From an uncultured Oscillospiraceae bacterium (lineage in GTDB: Bacteria; Bacillota; Clostridia; Oscillospirales; Ruminococcaceae): a DNA stretch of 41,047 nt. Made by a program: the position numbers and the translations under genes. The stretch is taken from positions 1 to 41,047 of the forward strand of contig CAJUAN010000022.1 of assembly GCA_910584715.1 (NCBI GenBank). The letters are read 5' to 3'. The notes under the pieces were generated by a model. The model did not search any database. It had not been told where the DNA came from and saw only the letters and a program-made list of their open reading frames with translations. Shown here one piece after another: positions 1 to 8,625 of the stretch. How positions within the stretch are numbered: the first letter of the stretch is position 1; each line of letters begins with the position of its first letter.

Positions 1-58
1 GCTAACCTCTGGCGGGGTTATTACATTTGTGCGCTAAACAAAAATTTATCTTGATTTC

Positions 59-87
59 TTGATATACAAATTGAAATTATTTATATT
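59..87 (+). promoter_or_regulatory. Candidate SigA promoter for the GH3 gene
   Basis: TTGATA (59-64) and TATATT (82-87) are separated by 17 bases, 25 bases before the GH3 start codon. The match is imperfect and the region is A/T-rich, so chance is possible. The ribosome binding site AAGGAG follows at about 98-103. Confidence 0.4.
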
Positions 88-111
88 AATTATACAAAAA
101 GGAGTGTTAGT

Positions 112-2889
112 ATGTCCGATTATCCATTCCGAGACAGCTCCCTGCCAATGAGGGAACGCGTCGCCGACCTGCTCGGCAGACTCACAAAAGAGGAAAAGCT
201 TAATATGCTTTCCACTTTCATGGAAGCAGTGCCCCGTCTCGGCGTAGGCGAATGGCACGTGGGAACCGAAGTCGCCCGAGGCTACGTCGGAAGAGACAAG
301 GAGGAATATTCCACGGTATTGCCCCAGCCTGTGGGAATGGCTTCCATGTTCGACCCCGAGCTGATGTATAAGCTTGGCGGGATCGCGGGAAACGAAGCCC
401 GTTACTACTATCAGAAAAATCCCGACGGAAAGCTCATGCTCTGGGGTCCCACGGTGGATATGGAGCGCGACCCACGCTGGGGCAGAACGGAGGAAGCCTA
501 CGGCGAAGACCCGTTCCTGACGGGCGAAATGTCAAAGGCGTACACCAAAGGCATGGCGGGAGAAGACCCCGTCTACCTTAAAACTATACCTACTTTAAAG
601 CATTTCTGCGCCGACAACAACGAAAAGGACAGGGACAGATGCTCCGCAAACGTTGATATGAGAACCCTCCACGAGTACTACTACCGCGCCTTCAAAGCGG
701 CAATAACCGAGGGCGGAGCGCGTTCGGTCATGGCGGCGTACAACGAGCTTTCGGGAGTACCGGCGGTCATGAACCCCGATCTTCAAAAGCTTCTTAAAGA
801 CGAGTGGGGACTTGATTTCGTTGTAACCGACGGCGGCGATTTCTCCCAGAACGTGCTTGCCCACAAGTGCGTAAAGACCCATGCCGAGGCAATGTCTGTC
901 TGTCTCAAAAACGGTACGGACAGTATGACCGACGTTTCCGACATGGTAACCGCAGCCGCTGCTGACGCGCTTGAAAAGGGTCTTATAACTATGGAGGATA
1001 TTGACAAAGCGGTAGGAAACGTTCTCTACGGCAGATTCCGTCTCGGCGAATTTGACGAGGATCACCCCTACAAGAATATGGACGTTACCCCCGAAAGCGA
1101 GGAAAGCCGTGCCCTGAACCGCCGCGCCGCCATGGAACAGGTCTGCCTGCTTAAAAACAGCGGTCTGCTTCCCCTTGAAAAGGGTACTAAAATAGCCCTG
1201 ACAGGTCCCGTTGCGGACGAAAATTACGCCGACTGGTACACCGGAAAATCAAGTTATGCGGTAAGCATAAGGCAGGGTCTCGAAAAGGAATTCGGCGCGG
1301 AGAACATACTGTTTGACAACGGATACGACATAGTTGCAATAAAATCGGTAAGCAGCGGCAAATACCTGTCCGTTTCGGACGACGGCTCGGTACGCGCTGA
1401 AGCGGACGGAATCGGCGAAAGCTGTCTTTTCGAGCTTCACGACTGGGACTTCGGCTCGATGAATTTCAAGTCCAAACTGAACGGAAAATATCTTACCGAG
1501 GACGGCGGAATCTATAAAGCGGTAAGCCATACGCCCTACGAGTGGTTCATAAAGGAATGGTTCAAGCCCACGGTCTACGAGGGACTGTACTGCTTCAAGA
1601 GCTGGCACGAAAAGGCTATGGATATTTACGTAAACGAAAAGGGCGAGCTTGCAATGCGTAAGGCTGCGGGAATAACTCCTGACAAGCAGTTTGAGATAAC
1701 CGTTGTTTCAAGCGGAGCGGAAAGAGCCGCGAAGCTTGCGGAGCAGGCGGATATCGCCATAGTCTGCGCGGGAAATCACCCAATGCAGGTGGCAAGAGAA
1801 TGCTACGACAGACCGGATATCGTCCTGCCCAAACACCAGAGCGGACTTATCAGAGCGGCGTTTGAAGCCAATCCGAAAACAATGCTGCTTATCGCGGCAA
1901 GCTATCCCTTTGCCGTTAAGTGGGAAAAGGAAAATCTTCCCGCTATTGTCTACACCTCCCACGCCGGCCCCGAGTTGGGAACAGCGATTTCGGCTGTACT
2001 GAGCGGCAGCTTCAACCCTGCGGCAAGATGTCCGCTGACATGGTATGAATCCGTCCACGAGCTGCCCGATATAATGGACTACGACATTATCGGCAACGAT
2101 ATGACCTATATGTACTACAAGGGTAAGCCACTTTTCCCCTTCGGGCACGGGCTTTCCTACTCGTCATTCGAGTATAGGGACTTCAAAACCGTTCAGTGCG
2201 GCGAATCGGTGCGCGTTTCGCTGACAGTCAAAAACGTTTCGGAGCGTGACGGAGACGAGGTAGTGCAGATATATTTCAAAGCAAACGCCCCTCGTGTTAA
2301 GCGTCCCTTAAAGCAGCTCTGCGGCTTTAAGCGCGTTAACGTCAAGGCGGGAGAAACGGTTGCCGTTGAAATAGAGGTACCGTTCTCCGCGCTGGAATTT
2401 TACGACGTTACCCGCGAAAAGCTCTGCGTTGAAAGCGGTCCCTATACGTTCTGGGCGGCTGCTTCCTCGGAGGATATCCGCTGCGCCGCCGAGCTTGATA
2501 TTTCTGCGGAAACCGTCCCTCCCCGCGACATGACCTTCGTCAAAGCAAAGAATATCGACGGCTGCTACAACGCGTCCCTTGCTTTCAGCTTTGACGTGAA
2601 CGACCACTATATGCTGTCGGGAGACTGGGGCGGCGGACTCATTTTCAACAGCGCGGACATGAAAGGCTTTACCGCCGCGGAGGTAGTATGCTCCGCTCCC
2701 TGCAAGGGAGGCACGCTGGAAATAAACGCGGACGAAAAGCTTATCGGCAAAGCCGATATTCTTTCGTCTCCTTGTCCCGACGGTTTCGGTACATACAGAA
2801 TACCCCTGGAGCCTGTAAACGGCGTTATGAACGTCAGAGTCGCCCTTAACGGTCAGCTTGGGGTTTACAGCCTGAAATTCATGCAATAA
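112..2889 (+). CDS. Glycoside hydrolase family 3 beta-glycosidase with inserted beta-trefoil-like domain
   Basis: This 925-aa enzyme should hydrolyse beta-linked oligosaccharides (beta-glucosidase or beta-xylosidase type) from the non-reducing end. The GH3 N-terminal barrel holds the probable nucleophile Asp240 in VVTDGG. The GH3 C-terminal domain carries the ARECYDR motif, whose Glu563 is the likely acid/base, and FPFGHGLSY. An Fn3-like domain starts near residue 716. Two extras are visible: residues about 404-531 look like a beta-trefoil (ricin/fascin-like) module interrupting the C-terminal domain, and residues about 808-925 look like a beta-sandwich carbohydrate-binding module. No signal peptide is seen, so it probably acts in the cytoplasm on imported oligosaccharides. 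ATG at 112 has AAGGAG about 8 bases upstream. The substrate cannot be fixed by eye. It lies beside a secreted GH44 gene, which suggests a beta-glucan or xyloglucan route. Confidence 0.9.
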   Translation: MSDYPFRDSSLPMRERVADLLGRLTKEEKLNMLSTFMEAVPRLGVGEWHVGTEVARGYVGRDKEEYSTVLPQPVGMASMFDPELMYKLGGIAGNEARYYYQKNPDGKLMLWGPTVDMERDPRWGRTEEAYGEDPFLTGEMSKAYTKGMAGEDPVYLKTIPTLKHFCADNNEKDRDRCSANVDMRTLHEYYYRAFKAAITEGGARSVMAAYNELSGVPAVMNPDLQKLLKDEWGLDFVVTDGGDFSQNVLAHKCVKTHAEAMSVCLKNGTDSMTDVSDMVTAAAADALEKGLITMEDIDKAVGNVLYGRFRLGEFDEDHPYKNMDVTPESEESRALNRRAAMEQVCLLKNSGLLPLEKGTKIALTGPVADENYADWYTGKSSYAVSIRQGLEKEFGAENILFDNGYDIVAIKSVSSGKYLSVSDDGSVRAEADGIGESCLFELHDWDFGSMNFKSKLNGKYLTEDGGIYKAVSHTPYEWFIKEWFKPTVYEGLYCFKSWHEKAMDIYVNEKGELAMRKAAGITPDKQFEITVVSSGAERAAKLAEQADIAIVCAGNHPMQVARECYDRPDIVLPKHQSGLIRAAFEANPKTMLLIAASYPFAVKWEKENLPAIVYTSHAGPELGTAISAVLSGSFNPAARCPLTWYESVHELPDIMDYDIIGNDMTYMYYKGKPLFPFGHGLSYSSFEYRDFKTVQCGESVRVSLTVKNVSERDGDEVVQIYFKANAPRVKRPLKQLCGFKRVNVKAGETVAVEIEVPFSALEFYDVTREKLCVESGPYTFWAAASSEDIRCAAELDISAETVPPRDMTFVKAKNIDGCYNASLAFSFDVNDHYMLSGDWGGGLIFNSADMKGFTAAEVVCSAPCKGGTLEINADEKLIGKADILSSPCPDGFGTYRIPLEPVNGVMNVRVALNGQLGVYSLKFMQ

Positions 2890-2909
2890 TATGAAAATCG
2901 CTTTTTCGC

Positions 2910-2938
2910 TTGCTTTTGACTCCGGACTGATGTATAAT
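2910..2938 (+). promoter_or_regulatory. Candidate SigA promoter for the GH44 gene
   Basis: TTGCTT (2910-2915) lies 17 bases before a perfect TATAAT (2933-2938). The GH44 start codon follows 45 bases downstream. The GH44 gene can therefore be transcribed independently of the GH3 gene; no terminator is seen between them. Confidence 0.55.
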
Positions 2939-2983
2939 ATAAGGTACGATACTGTATGATACGGAGGTTTTTAAAAGATCCCG

Positions 2984-5101
2984 ATGATTATAAATAAAAG
3001 GTCACTGAAAAGAACGGCGGCGTTTTTATTCTCATGCTGCGTGTGCGCGGCTCTTGTAAGCCTGCCGTTTGCAAACGCGGCAAGCGTCTCGGCAATGTTC
3101 AGTTCCAGCTACAGGGACACGGACAGCATTTCCGTGGAGATAGACGTTTCCGCGGAACACAAAGCCATAAGCCCCTACATATACGGCATAAACGCCGAAA
3201 CAAGCCTGTCGGGGCTTACGGTAAACGCATTGAAACAGTCCGACCCGAGACTGTCCTCCTATAACTGGGAGACAAATTTTTCCAACAGTGCGGAAGGCAA
3301 AAACGGCAGCAATAATAACGATCTTGTTAAGTCATACCCTGCCGACAGACAGCGCGAACCCGCTCTCTATACGGACAATCTTGTCTCAAAAGCCAAGCGG
3401 TACGAGATACCTTCAAGATACGTTACCCTCCAGATGATGGGCGCAGCAGCCGCAGATTCTGCGGGAGCGGTCTATCCGTCCGACGGCGCGGTCAGGTGGA
3501 AAAGGGTGCTTTTTCAGAAGCACGACAGCTTTTTCTCGGAGCCCGATATTACCGACGATTCGGTCTATATGGACGAATACGTCAGCTTTCTCGCCAATAA
3601 ATACGGCTACGCTGTCGACGGAGGCATAAACGGCTATTTCCTCGACAACGAGCCTGAAAACTGGTTCGAGCTTTATCCTTACGCGGTAACGCGGCAGATA
3701 ACCTCAGACGAGCTTATAGCGCGCTCCGCCGAGCTTGCCGGAGCGGTAAAGCGGATAGACCCCACCGCCCTCGTGTACGGCCCGTCAATAAGCGGGATCG
3801 AAGCGTTCATCAATCTAAAAAATCCCGACGACTGGGATAAGCACGCTCAGGACTACAGCTGGTTCATAGACTATTACCTCAACGGGATGCGCGAGGCGTC
3901 CGAGGCGGCGGGAACAAGGCTTCTCGACGTTCTGGATATCCATTACCATACTGAAGCAACAAACGGTCTGCTTGAGCCTATCATTAACGGCTCCGACAAT
4001 TTTTCCAACAACACAAGGCTTCAGGCTCCCCGCATACTCTGGGACAGCACCTATACCGAAAACAGCGTTATCGCCATTATGCACAATCAGCACATACCGC
4101 TTATTCCTACGCTTGAAGCTTCTGTAAATATGTATTATCCCGGCACTAAGATATCATTTTCGGAATACAATTTCGGCGGCGGCGGTCATATCAGCGGAGG
4201 CATAGCAGTTGCGGACGCTTTGGGCATTTTTGCCGAATACGGAGTGCATATGGCGTGCTTAAAGCCCAATTCAAGTGAAACGGAATATCAGAAATCCGGA
4301 ATAAATATCTACACAAACTATGACGGAAACGGAGGAAGCTTCGGCGATACTCTCGTAAAATCGGACAACAGCGGAGATATCATGAGTTCTGTTTATGCCG
4401 CTATAAACGGCGGAGACGAAAAAACTCTAAAGGCTCTGATGATCAACAAAAATCAGGACAGTGTCAAAACCGCTGATATAACGATAAAATCAGACGCAGT
4501 GTTTGAAAGCGCGGCAGTTTACAGCTTTAATGAGGACAGCCCGAAGATCGTCCTTTCAGACGAAGAGATAACCGTAAAGGATAACCGTTTCAGCTTTGAT
4601 ATGGAGCCGCTTGCCGTTTATATGCTCGTTTTTAACGGTGAAGATGAGATCATTTCCGTAAGCGAACCTGAAGAGACCACTTCGGCTGAGGTAAGCGATA
4701 TTGATACAGAACAGGATACCATGTCTGAGACTTCCGTATCCGAAACGGAAGCATCAGCAACCGCGTCTGTTCCCGAGCACGTAGCAGCCGATACTTATTC
4801 AACTGCCGGCGCCTCTGTTTCGGAAACAGCGGTTCCCCCTGCGCCTGAAAGCTCCGGCATATCCGAAAGCGCTGCGACGGAACCTCCCGAACAGGACAGC
4901 AGCGCAGAAGAAAGATCGTACGAGGCCTCCGCGCCGGATGAAAGCAGTCCTTCTGACGAGATAATTGAAAAAGAAAAAAAAGGAAAAACCGTGCCAAAGG
5001 CAATAAAAACCGCTGTGATCGTTCTTACTTCCGCAGTTGTGCTGGCAATGGCATACGTTATTGTTCAGGACAGAGTGCTGTCTAAAAAATCCCGAAAGTA
5101 A
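2984..5101 (+). CDS. Secreted GH44 endo-beta-glucanase/xyloglucanase with C-terminal membrane anchor
   Basis: This 705-aa protein begins with a signal peptide (basic MIINKRSLKR, then a hydrophobic stretch ending near Ala-Asn-Ala). Its GH44 catalytic region carries SPYIYGINAE, YNWETNFSN, the acid/base motif FLDNEPENW (Glu223) and the nucleophile motif FSEYNFGGGGHISGG (Glu394). GH44 enzymes cut internal beta-1,4-glucan bonds of cellulose, carboxymethylcellulose or xyloglucan. After about residue 555 comes a long Glu/Ser/Thr/Pro-rich linker, then a single transmembrane segment (about 673-693) and a short basic tail ending KKSRK. No dockerin, CBM or LPxTG sorting signal is visible. It should therefore stay on the outer face of the cell membrane. 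The GGAGG at 2963-2967 is 16 bases from the ATG, longer than usual, so the exact start is slightly uncertain. Confidence 0.9.
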   Translation: MIINKRSLKRTAAFLFSCCVCAALVSLPFANAASVSAMFSSSYRDTDSISVEIDVSAEHKAISPYIYGINAETSLSGLTVNALKQSDPRLSSYNWETNFSNSAEGKNGSNNNDLVKSYPADRQREPALYTDNLVSKAKRYEIPSRYVTLQMMGAAAADSAGAVYPSDGAVRWKRVLFQKHDSFFSEPDITDDSVYMDEYVSFLANKYGYAVDGGINGYFLDNEPENWFELYPYAVTRQITSDELIARSAELAGAVKRIDPTALVYGPSISGIEAFINLKNPDDWDKHAQDYSWFIDYYLNGMREASEAAGTRLLDVLDIHYHTEATNGLLEPIINGSDNFSNNTRLQAPRILWDSTYTENSVIAIMHNQHIPLIPTLEASVNMYYPGTKISFSEYNFGGGGHISGGIAVADALGIFAEYGVHMACLKPNSSETEYQKSGINIYTNYDGNGGSFGDTLVKSDNSGDIMSSVYAAINGGDEKTLKALMINKNQDSVKTADITIKSDAVFESAAVYSFNEDSPKIVLSDEEITVKDNRFSFDMEPLAVYMLVFNGEDEIISVSEPEETTSAEVSDIDTEQDTMSETSVSETEASATASVPEHVAADTYSTAGASVSETAVPPAPESSGISESAATEPPEQDSSAEERSYEASAPDESSPSDEIIEKEKKGKTVPKAIKTAVIVLTSAVVLAMAYVIVQDRVLSKKSRK

Positions 5102-5126
5102 ATGTGCATAAAATTACAAAAAAATA

Positions 5127-5156
5127 TTGTGTTTTATCAACAAAAATCTATATAAT
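5127..5156 (+). promoter_or_regulatory. Candidate promoter for the diguanylate cyclase gene
   Basis: A perfect TATAAT (5151-5156) is preceded at 18 bases by TTGTGT (5127-5132), a weak -35. It would give a leader of roughly 140 bases that contains the stem-loop at 5200-5241. Confidence 0.4.
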
Positions 5157-5199
5157 CTGTTTACAAATCCATGAAAAAATATTAAAATAAGTATAACAG

Positions 5200-5241
5200 C
5201 ATTGATACTGTGCGCCTGTCGGAAGGCGGGATTTATCAATG
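5200..5241 (+). promoter_or_regulatory. Structured 5' leader of the diguanylate cyclase gene
   Basis: An outer perfect 8-bp stem (CATTGATA 5200-5207 with TATCAATG 5234-5241) encloses an inner CGCCT/AGGCG stem (5213-5217 with 5224-5228) with a 6-base loop. No U-run follows, so it is not a simple terminator. It does not match the GEMM c-di-GMP riboswitch core that I know. Whether it binds a ligand is unknown. Confidence 0.4.
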
Positions 5242-5300
5242 TCCTGCGGCGGACGCTGCGTTTGCCGTAAATATTGACATTTTATTAAAGGGGGGATTCC

Positions 5301-7370
5301 GTGAACGTCAAATTTAAGCTGCTTGTATTTATTTGCCTGCTTGCTGTGGTTCCGATCGTTATCGTAAATGTTTTTGCTTCGTCAAGAATAAGCGAAAACT
5401 CAATGGAGCTTGCGTCAGCCGCTACTGCGGGAATCATTTCAAACCAGGCAGAAAATGTCAGTTTTTACTTTGAGGAGGCTGTCGCTTCCGCCAAAAATCT
5501 GGCTTCATCAGAGAATGTGAGAGACTATACGAAGGAAAGCAACGAATCGGATTTCGAGATCCCCGAAACATCGGAACAGTATAAAAGGATCACAAGCGGC
5601 TTTTCTGCGATCGTATCAAACGATCCCGCCCTTCAGAAGATAATGATAATCAACAATACGGGCATGATAATTGCTTCCACCGACGAGTCTGACACGGGAA
5701 AGCGTATGTCCAACTACAAGGGACTGTTTACCCTTGCTCAGAACAACAACGGAGTGTCTTCTTTCTTTATGAGCGGCGACGAAAGCGATATCCCCGTATT
5801 TATTGTGGCAAAGTCGGTTTTTTCCTACGATAACGTTTGTCAGGGAATTGTTTACCAGCTTTACAATACAAGCCGCCTACAGGAAGTGATAGATTCAGCG
5901 AAGCTTGACAAGTACACCACCTCAGCTCTTATGGACGCCGGAGGGAACCTTTTGGAATACCCGTACAAAACGCTCAGAAGCTATACCGAAAGCGATAACT
6001 ACAAGCAGGCGGGCGATAAGCTTGTCAAGGTGATAAATCCAACTGACAGCGATCCTTCTGAATTTGTATCGGAATTTGGATCCGGACGCAGTTCACGGAT
6101 ATTATATGTTTCTTCCGTTTCATCATGCCACTGGGCTATGCTTGCGCTGACTGACAAGTCAAGTCTCCAGAGTACTGCAAGCAAATCGGGTCAGCCTATA
6201 CGCAACATTTCCGTTATAGTGCTTATCATCTCGTGTATTTTGACCGTAGCGTTCGTTTACTGGTTCGCAAGACCGATAAACGAGATCATACGTATACTCC
6301 AGAAAAAGAAAAAAGGCGATATGTACGCAAGGTTCGACATAAGGAGCACCGACGAATTCCGCCAAATAGGAAACGCCTTTAATACTTTGTTTGACGACGT
6401 TTTTGAAAGCGAACAGCGCTATAAGACCATCGTTGAGATCACCAACAACATCGTTTTCGAGGTAAGCTTTAAAAAGGGCACGGTGTTTGTTTCCAAGAAC
6501 TTCAACAAGAAATTCAGCTACCGCCCCAAGGACGACAGCATGAAGGAAAGCTTTTTCTATAAGATACACGTCCATAAGGACGACAAAGAACGCTATATGA
6601 ACGACCTTGAGCGTATTCTCGGTCCCGCAAACTTCATGCAGGGAGAGTACCGCGTAAAGTCAATTTACGGCGACTTTATCTGGATAATGATCAAGGCGAC
6701 GAAGTTCTATAACCGCGACGAGATACCCACGAAAATCGTCGGAGTTATAATGGATATCGACAAGGAAAAGAAGAGCGAGATGCATCTTATCCAGCGCGCC
6801 AGCAACGACGCTCTTACGCAGCTTTTCAACCGCGAGGCGTTTATCAAGTCCCTTACCGCGGCAATTGACGAATCCGCCGCCAAGAAGTCCCTTGACGCGA
6901 TGATGTTCATTGACCTTGATGACTTCAAGTTCTTTAACGATCAGTACGGTCACGCCTGCGGCGACGAGGTGCTTAAATTCGTAGCGGACACCTTAAAGGA
7001 GATAAGCTTCGAGCGCGGCTTTGCAGGACGCTTCGGCGGCGACGAATTTGTTATCTGCCTGACCAATCTTACGCTCTACGGCGATTCGGGCAAGATTGCC
7101 CAGGAGATTATCGACATTCTCGGAAACGGTTTTACTTCCGAGTCTACGGGACTAAAGCTGAACGTCCACTGTTCTGTTGGTATTGCTTTCCTGCGTGAAA
7201 GCGGCAAGAACGCCGAGGAGGTTATTGCCGCAGCCGACGAAGCAATGTACAACATCAAGAAGCACGGCAAATCGGCGTACGCCTACGCCAAGTCCCCCCA
7301 GAAGCAGCCCGAAAGTTCCTCCGCAAAATCGGAGGGCGGCTACGTTAACGAACTCAGCGGGCTTATATGA
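5301..7370 (+). CDS. Membrane-bound CACHE-HAMP-PAS-GGDEF diguanylate cyclase
   Basis: The 689-aa protein should make cyclic di-GMP from two GTP in response to an extracellular signal. Order of parts: transmembrane segment 1 (about 5-27), an extracellular double-CACHE-like sensor (about 30-295), transmembrane segment 2 (about 301-321), HAMP (about 322-375), a PAS fold (about 378-490, ending in the usual GVIMDIDKEKK linker) and a GGDEF domain (about 505-660). The active-site loop is intact: GGDEF is at 579-583. The product-inhibition I-site RxxD expected five residues before it reads FERG, so allosteric feedback inhibition is probably absent. No EAL domain is present. GTG start at 5301 has AAGGGGGG 5 bases upstream. 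It sits between polysaccharide-degrading genes and a convergent SPFH gene; flagellin lies farther along, and motility is a typical c-di-GMP output. Confidence 0.93.
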   Translation: MNVKFKLLVFICLLAVVPIVIVNVFASSRISENSMELASAATAGIISNQAENVSFYFEEAVASAKNLASSENVRDYTKESNESDFEIPETSEQYKRITSGFSAIVSNDPALQKIMIINNTGMIIASTDESDTGKRMSNYKGLFTLAQNNNGVSSFFMSGDESDIPVFIVAKSVFSYDNVCQGIVYQLYNTSRLQEVIDSAKLDKYTTSALMDAGGNLLEYPYKTLRSYTESDNYKQAGDKLVKVINPTDSDPSEFVSEFGSGRSSRILYVSSVSSCHWAMLALTDKSSLQSTASKSGQPIRNISVIVLIISCILTVAFVYWFARPINEIIRILQKKKKGDMYARFDIRSTDEFRQIGNAFNTLFDDVFESEQRYKTIVEITNNIVFEVSFKKGTVFVSKNFNKKFSYRPKDDSMKESFFYKIHVHKDDKERYMNDLERILGPANFMQGEYRVKSIYGDFIWIMIKATKFYNRDEIPTKIVGVIMDIDKEKKSEMHLIQRASNDALTQLFNREAFIKSLTAAIDESAAKKSLDAMMFIDLDDFKFFNDQYGHACGDEVLKFVADTLKEISFERGFAGRFGGDEFVICLTNLTLYGDSGKIAQEIIDILGNGFTSESTGLKLNVHCSVGIAFLRESGKNAEEVIAAADEAMYNIKKHGKSAYAYAKSPQKQPESSSAKSEGGYVNELSGLI

Positions 7371-7377
7371 CAGCAAT

Positions 7378-7416
7378 AAAAATGGTCTCCGGAAAATCCG
7401 GAGACCATTTCATTTT
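7378..7416. terminator. Bidirectional terminator between the cyclase and SPFH genes
   Basis: GGTCTCCGG and CCGGAGACC form a 9-bp stem (extended by A/T pairs) with a 5-base loop. A-rich sequence lies on one side and T-rich on the other, between two convergent stop codons. Confidence 0.85.
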
Positions 7417-7422
7417 ATATGG

Positions 7423-8337
7423 TTATTCGTTTGTATCGCCGCTTTGCTCCGCTGAGGTCTGCGTTACAGGAGCAGTCTGCCGGTACGAAGCCGTACCTCC
7501 CGACGTGCCGCCTATTTCCTCCAGAAGCTTTGAAAGGTCGATCATCATTGTTCCGCCGTCGCCCGAAACAACTGTCGGAAGCTTTCCGTCCCACTTTTCA
7601 ATGTAGTTGCTTATGAGTATCTCAGGCGTGATCTGCTCGGATTTCAGCTTGTAGGCTTCCGCCTCAGCCTGAGCCTGAGCTATCTTCTGTTCAGCCTCAA
7701 CTTTGATTCTCTGGAGATCCTGCTCCGCCTTGAGAGCGTTCTGCTGAGCGGTCTGTTTTGCTTCGATAGCAGCGTTGTACTCGTCCGTAAAATCAAACGC
7801 CGTGATGTTGAATATCTGTATCTCGATGCCGTATGTACCAATCTTGTCTTTCAGAAGCTCCATCATCTGATCGCCGATTGACTGACGGTTGGTGATAAGC
7901 TCCTCGGCTGTAAACTTCGCCGTGACCGCTTTTACGCACTCCTGAATGGAGGGCGTGATGATCACCGATTCGTAGTCGAGACCGATGTCCTTGTAGACCC
8001 TCGCGGAGTAGCTGTTCAGCACCTTGTAGTTTACCGCAATGGTGGAGGAAACCGTCTGCAAGTCCTTTGAAGCGGCGGTGCAGGCAGCCTCCGCTTTTTT
8101 TACGCGGTTGTCGATCAGAACGATGTCCTGAATAAAGGGTATCTTGAAGTGAAGACCCTCTGCCAGCACCCCGTCCGAGACCTTGCCGAAAGTAGTCACA
8201 ACGCCCGTATGACCCGCCTTTACGGTTGTAAAAGAGTTCATCACCACTACCGCAGCCGCCAGCAGTACGATAAAGGTTATTACAATCTTCTTTACCACTC
8301 CGCTGCTTACGTTTACAACATTGTTATTGTTTGCCAT
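7423..8337 (-). CDS. SPFH/Band 7 (prohibitin-like) membrane protein
   Basis: This 304-aa protein has one N-terminal transmembrane segment (about 12-32), then an SPFH domain (VKAGHTGVVTTFGKV onward to about 195). A charged Ala/Glu/Gln-rich coiled coil follows (about 195-250, EAKQTAQQNALKAEQDLQ), and then a Ser/Thr/Gln-rich tail. Proteins of this class oligomerise on membranes and organise microdomains or regulate membrane proteases, as HflK/HflC and prohibitins do. The start is supported by AAAGGAG just before the ATG. It is the last gene of a minus-strand run after ricT and a small membrane protein. No NfeD-type partner is seen next to it. The exact role is not deducible. Confidence 0.88.
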   Translation of the reverse strand: MANNNNVVNVSSGVVKKIVITFIVLLAAAVVVMNSFTTVKAGHTGVVTTFGKVSDGVLAEGLHFKIPFIQDIVLIDNRVKKAEAACTAASKDLQTVSSTIAVNYKVLNSYSARVYKDIGLDYESVIITPSIQECVKAVTAKFTAEELITNRQSIGDQMMELLKDKIGTYGIEIQIFNITAFDFTDEYNAAIEAKQTAQQNALKAEQDLQRIKVEAEQKIAQAQAEAEAYKLKSEQITPEILISNYIEKWDGKLPTVVSGDGGTMMIDLSKLLEEIGGTSGGTASYRQTAPVTQTSAEQSGDTNE

Positions 8338-8364
8338 TTAGTATCTCCTTTCAAATTGTGCGGC

Positions 8365-8622
8365 TCAGAAAGCCAGCGTGTCGCTGCCGAGGCTGTCCTC
8401 GTCGCTGTTATCGCCGTTTTCATCGTCTTCGCTGTTTTCGGGCGGAATAAAGCTGTTGTACTCCGCCGCTGTAACGCGGTTTCCGGCGCAGCTCTTAACA
8501 AGCGCGATAATGCCGGTGGCAAGCGCGGCAGCGGACATTACCATCGCCATTATTGCCAGCACAAGCGCAGCCGAAGCGGCAGGGCAGTTTTTCTGTACCC
8601 TAACGTATTCTTTCGTTTTCAT
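8365..8622 (-). CDS. Small single-pass membrane protein, unknown function
   Basis: The 85-aa protein has a hydrophobic Ala/Met-rich segment at about 16-44, followed by a strongly acidic tail (ENSEDDENGDNSDED). Its ribosome binding site GGAGG lies inside the last codons of the upstream ricT gene, so the two are probably translationally linked. I do not recognise the family. Placement directly before the SPFH gene makes a membrane partner of that protein plausible, but this is only context. Confidence 0.7.
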   Translation of the reverse strand: MKTKEYVRVQKNCPAASAALVLAIMAMVMSAAALATGIIALVKSCAGNRVTAAEYNSFIPPENSEDDENGDNSDEDSLGSDTLAF

Positions 8623-8625
8623 AGG

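Noticed and set aside
5160..5300. c-di-GMP riboswitch before the diguanylate cyclase
   Set aside because: The conserved GEMM core elements are not present, although the leader is structured.
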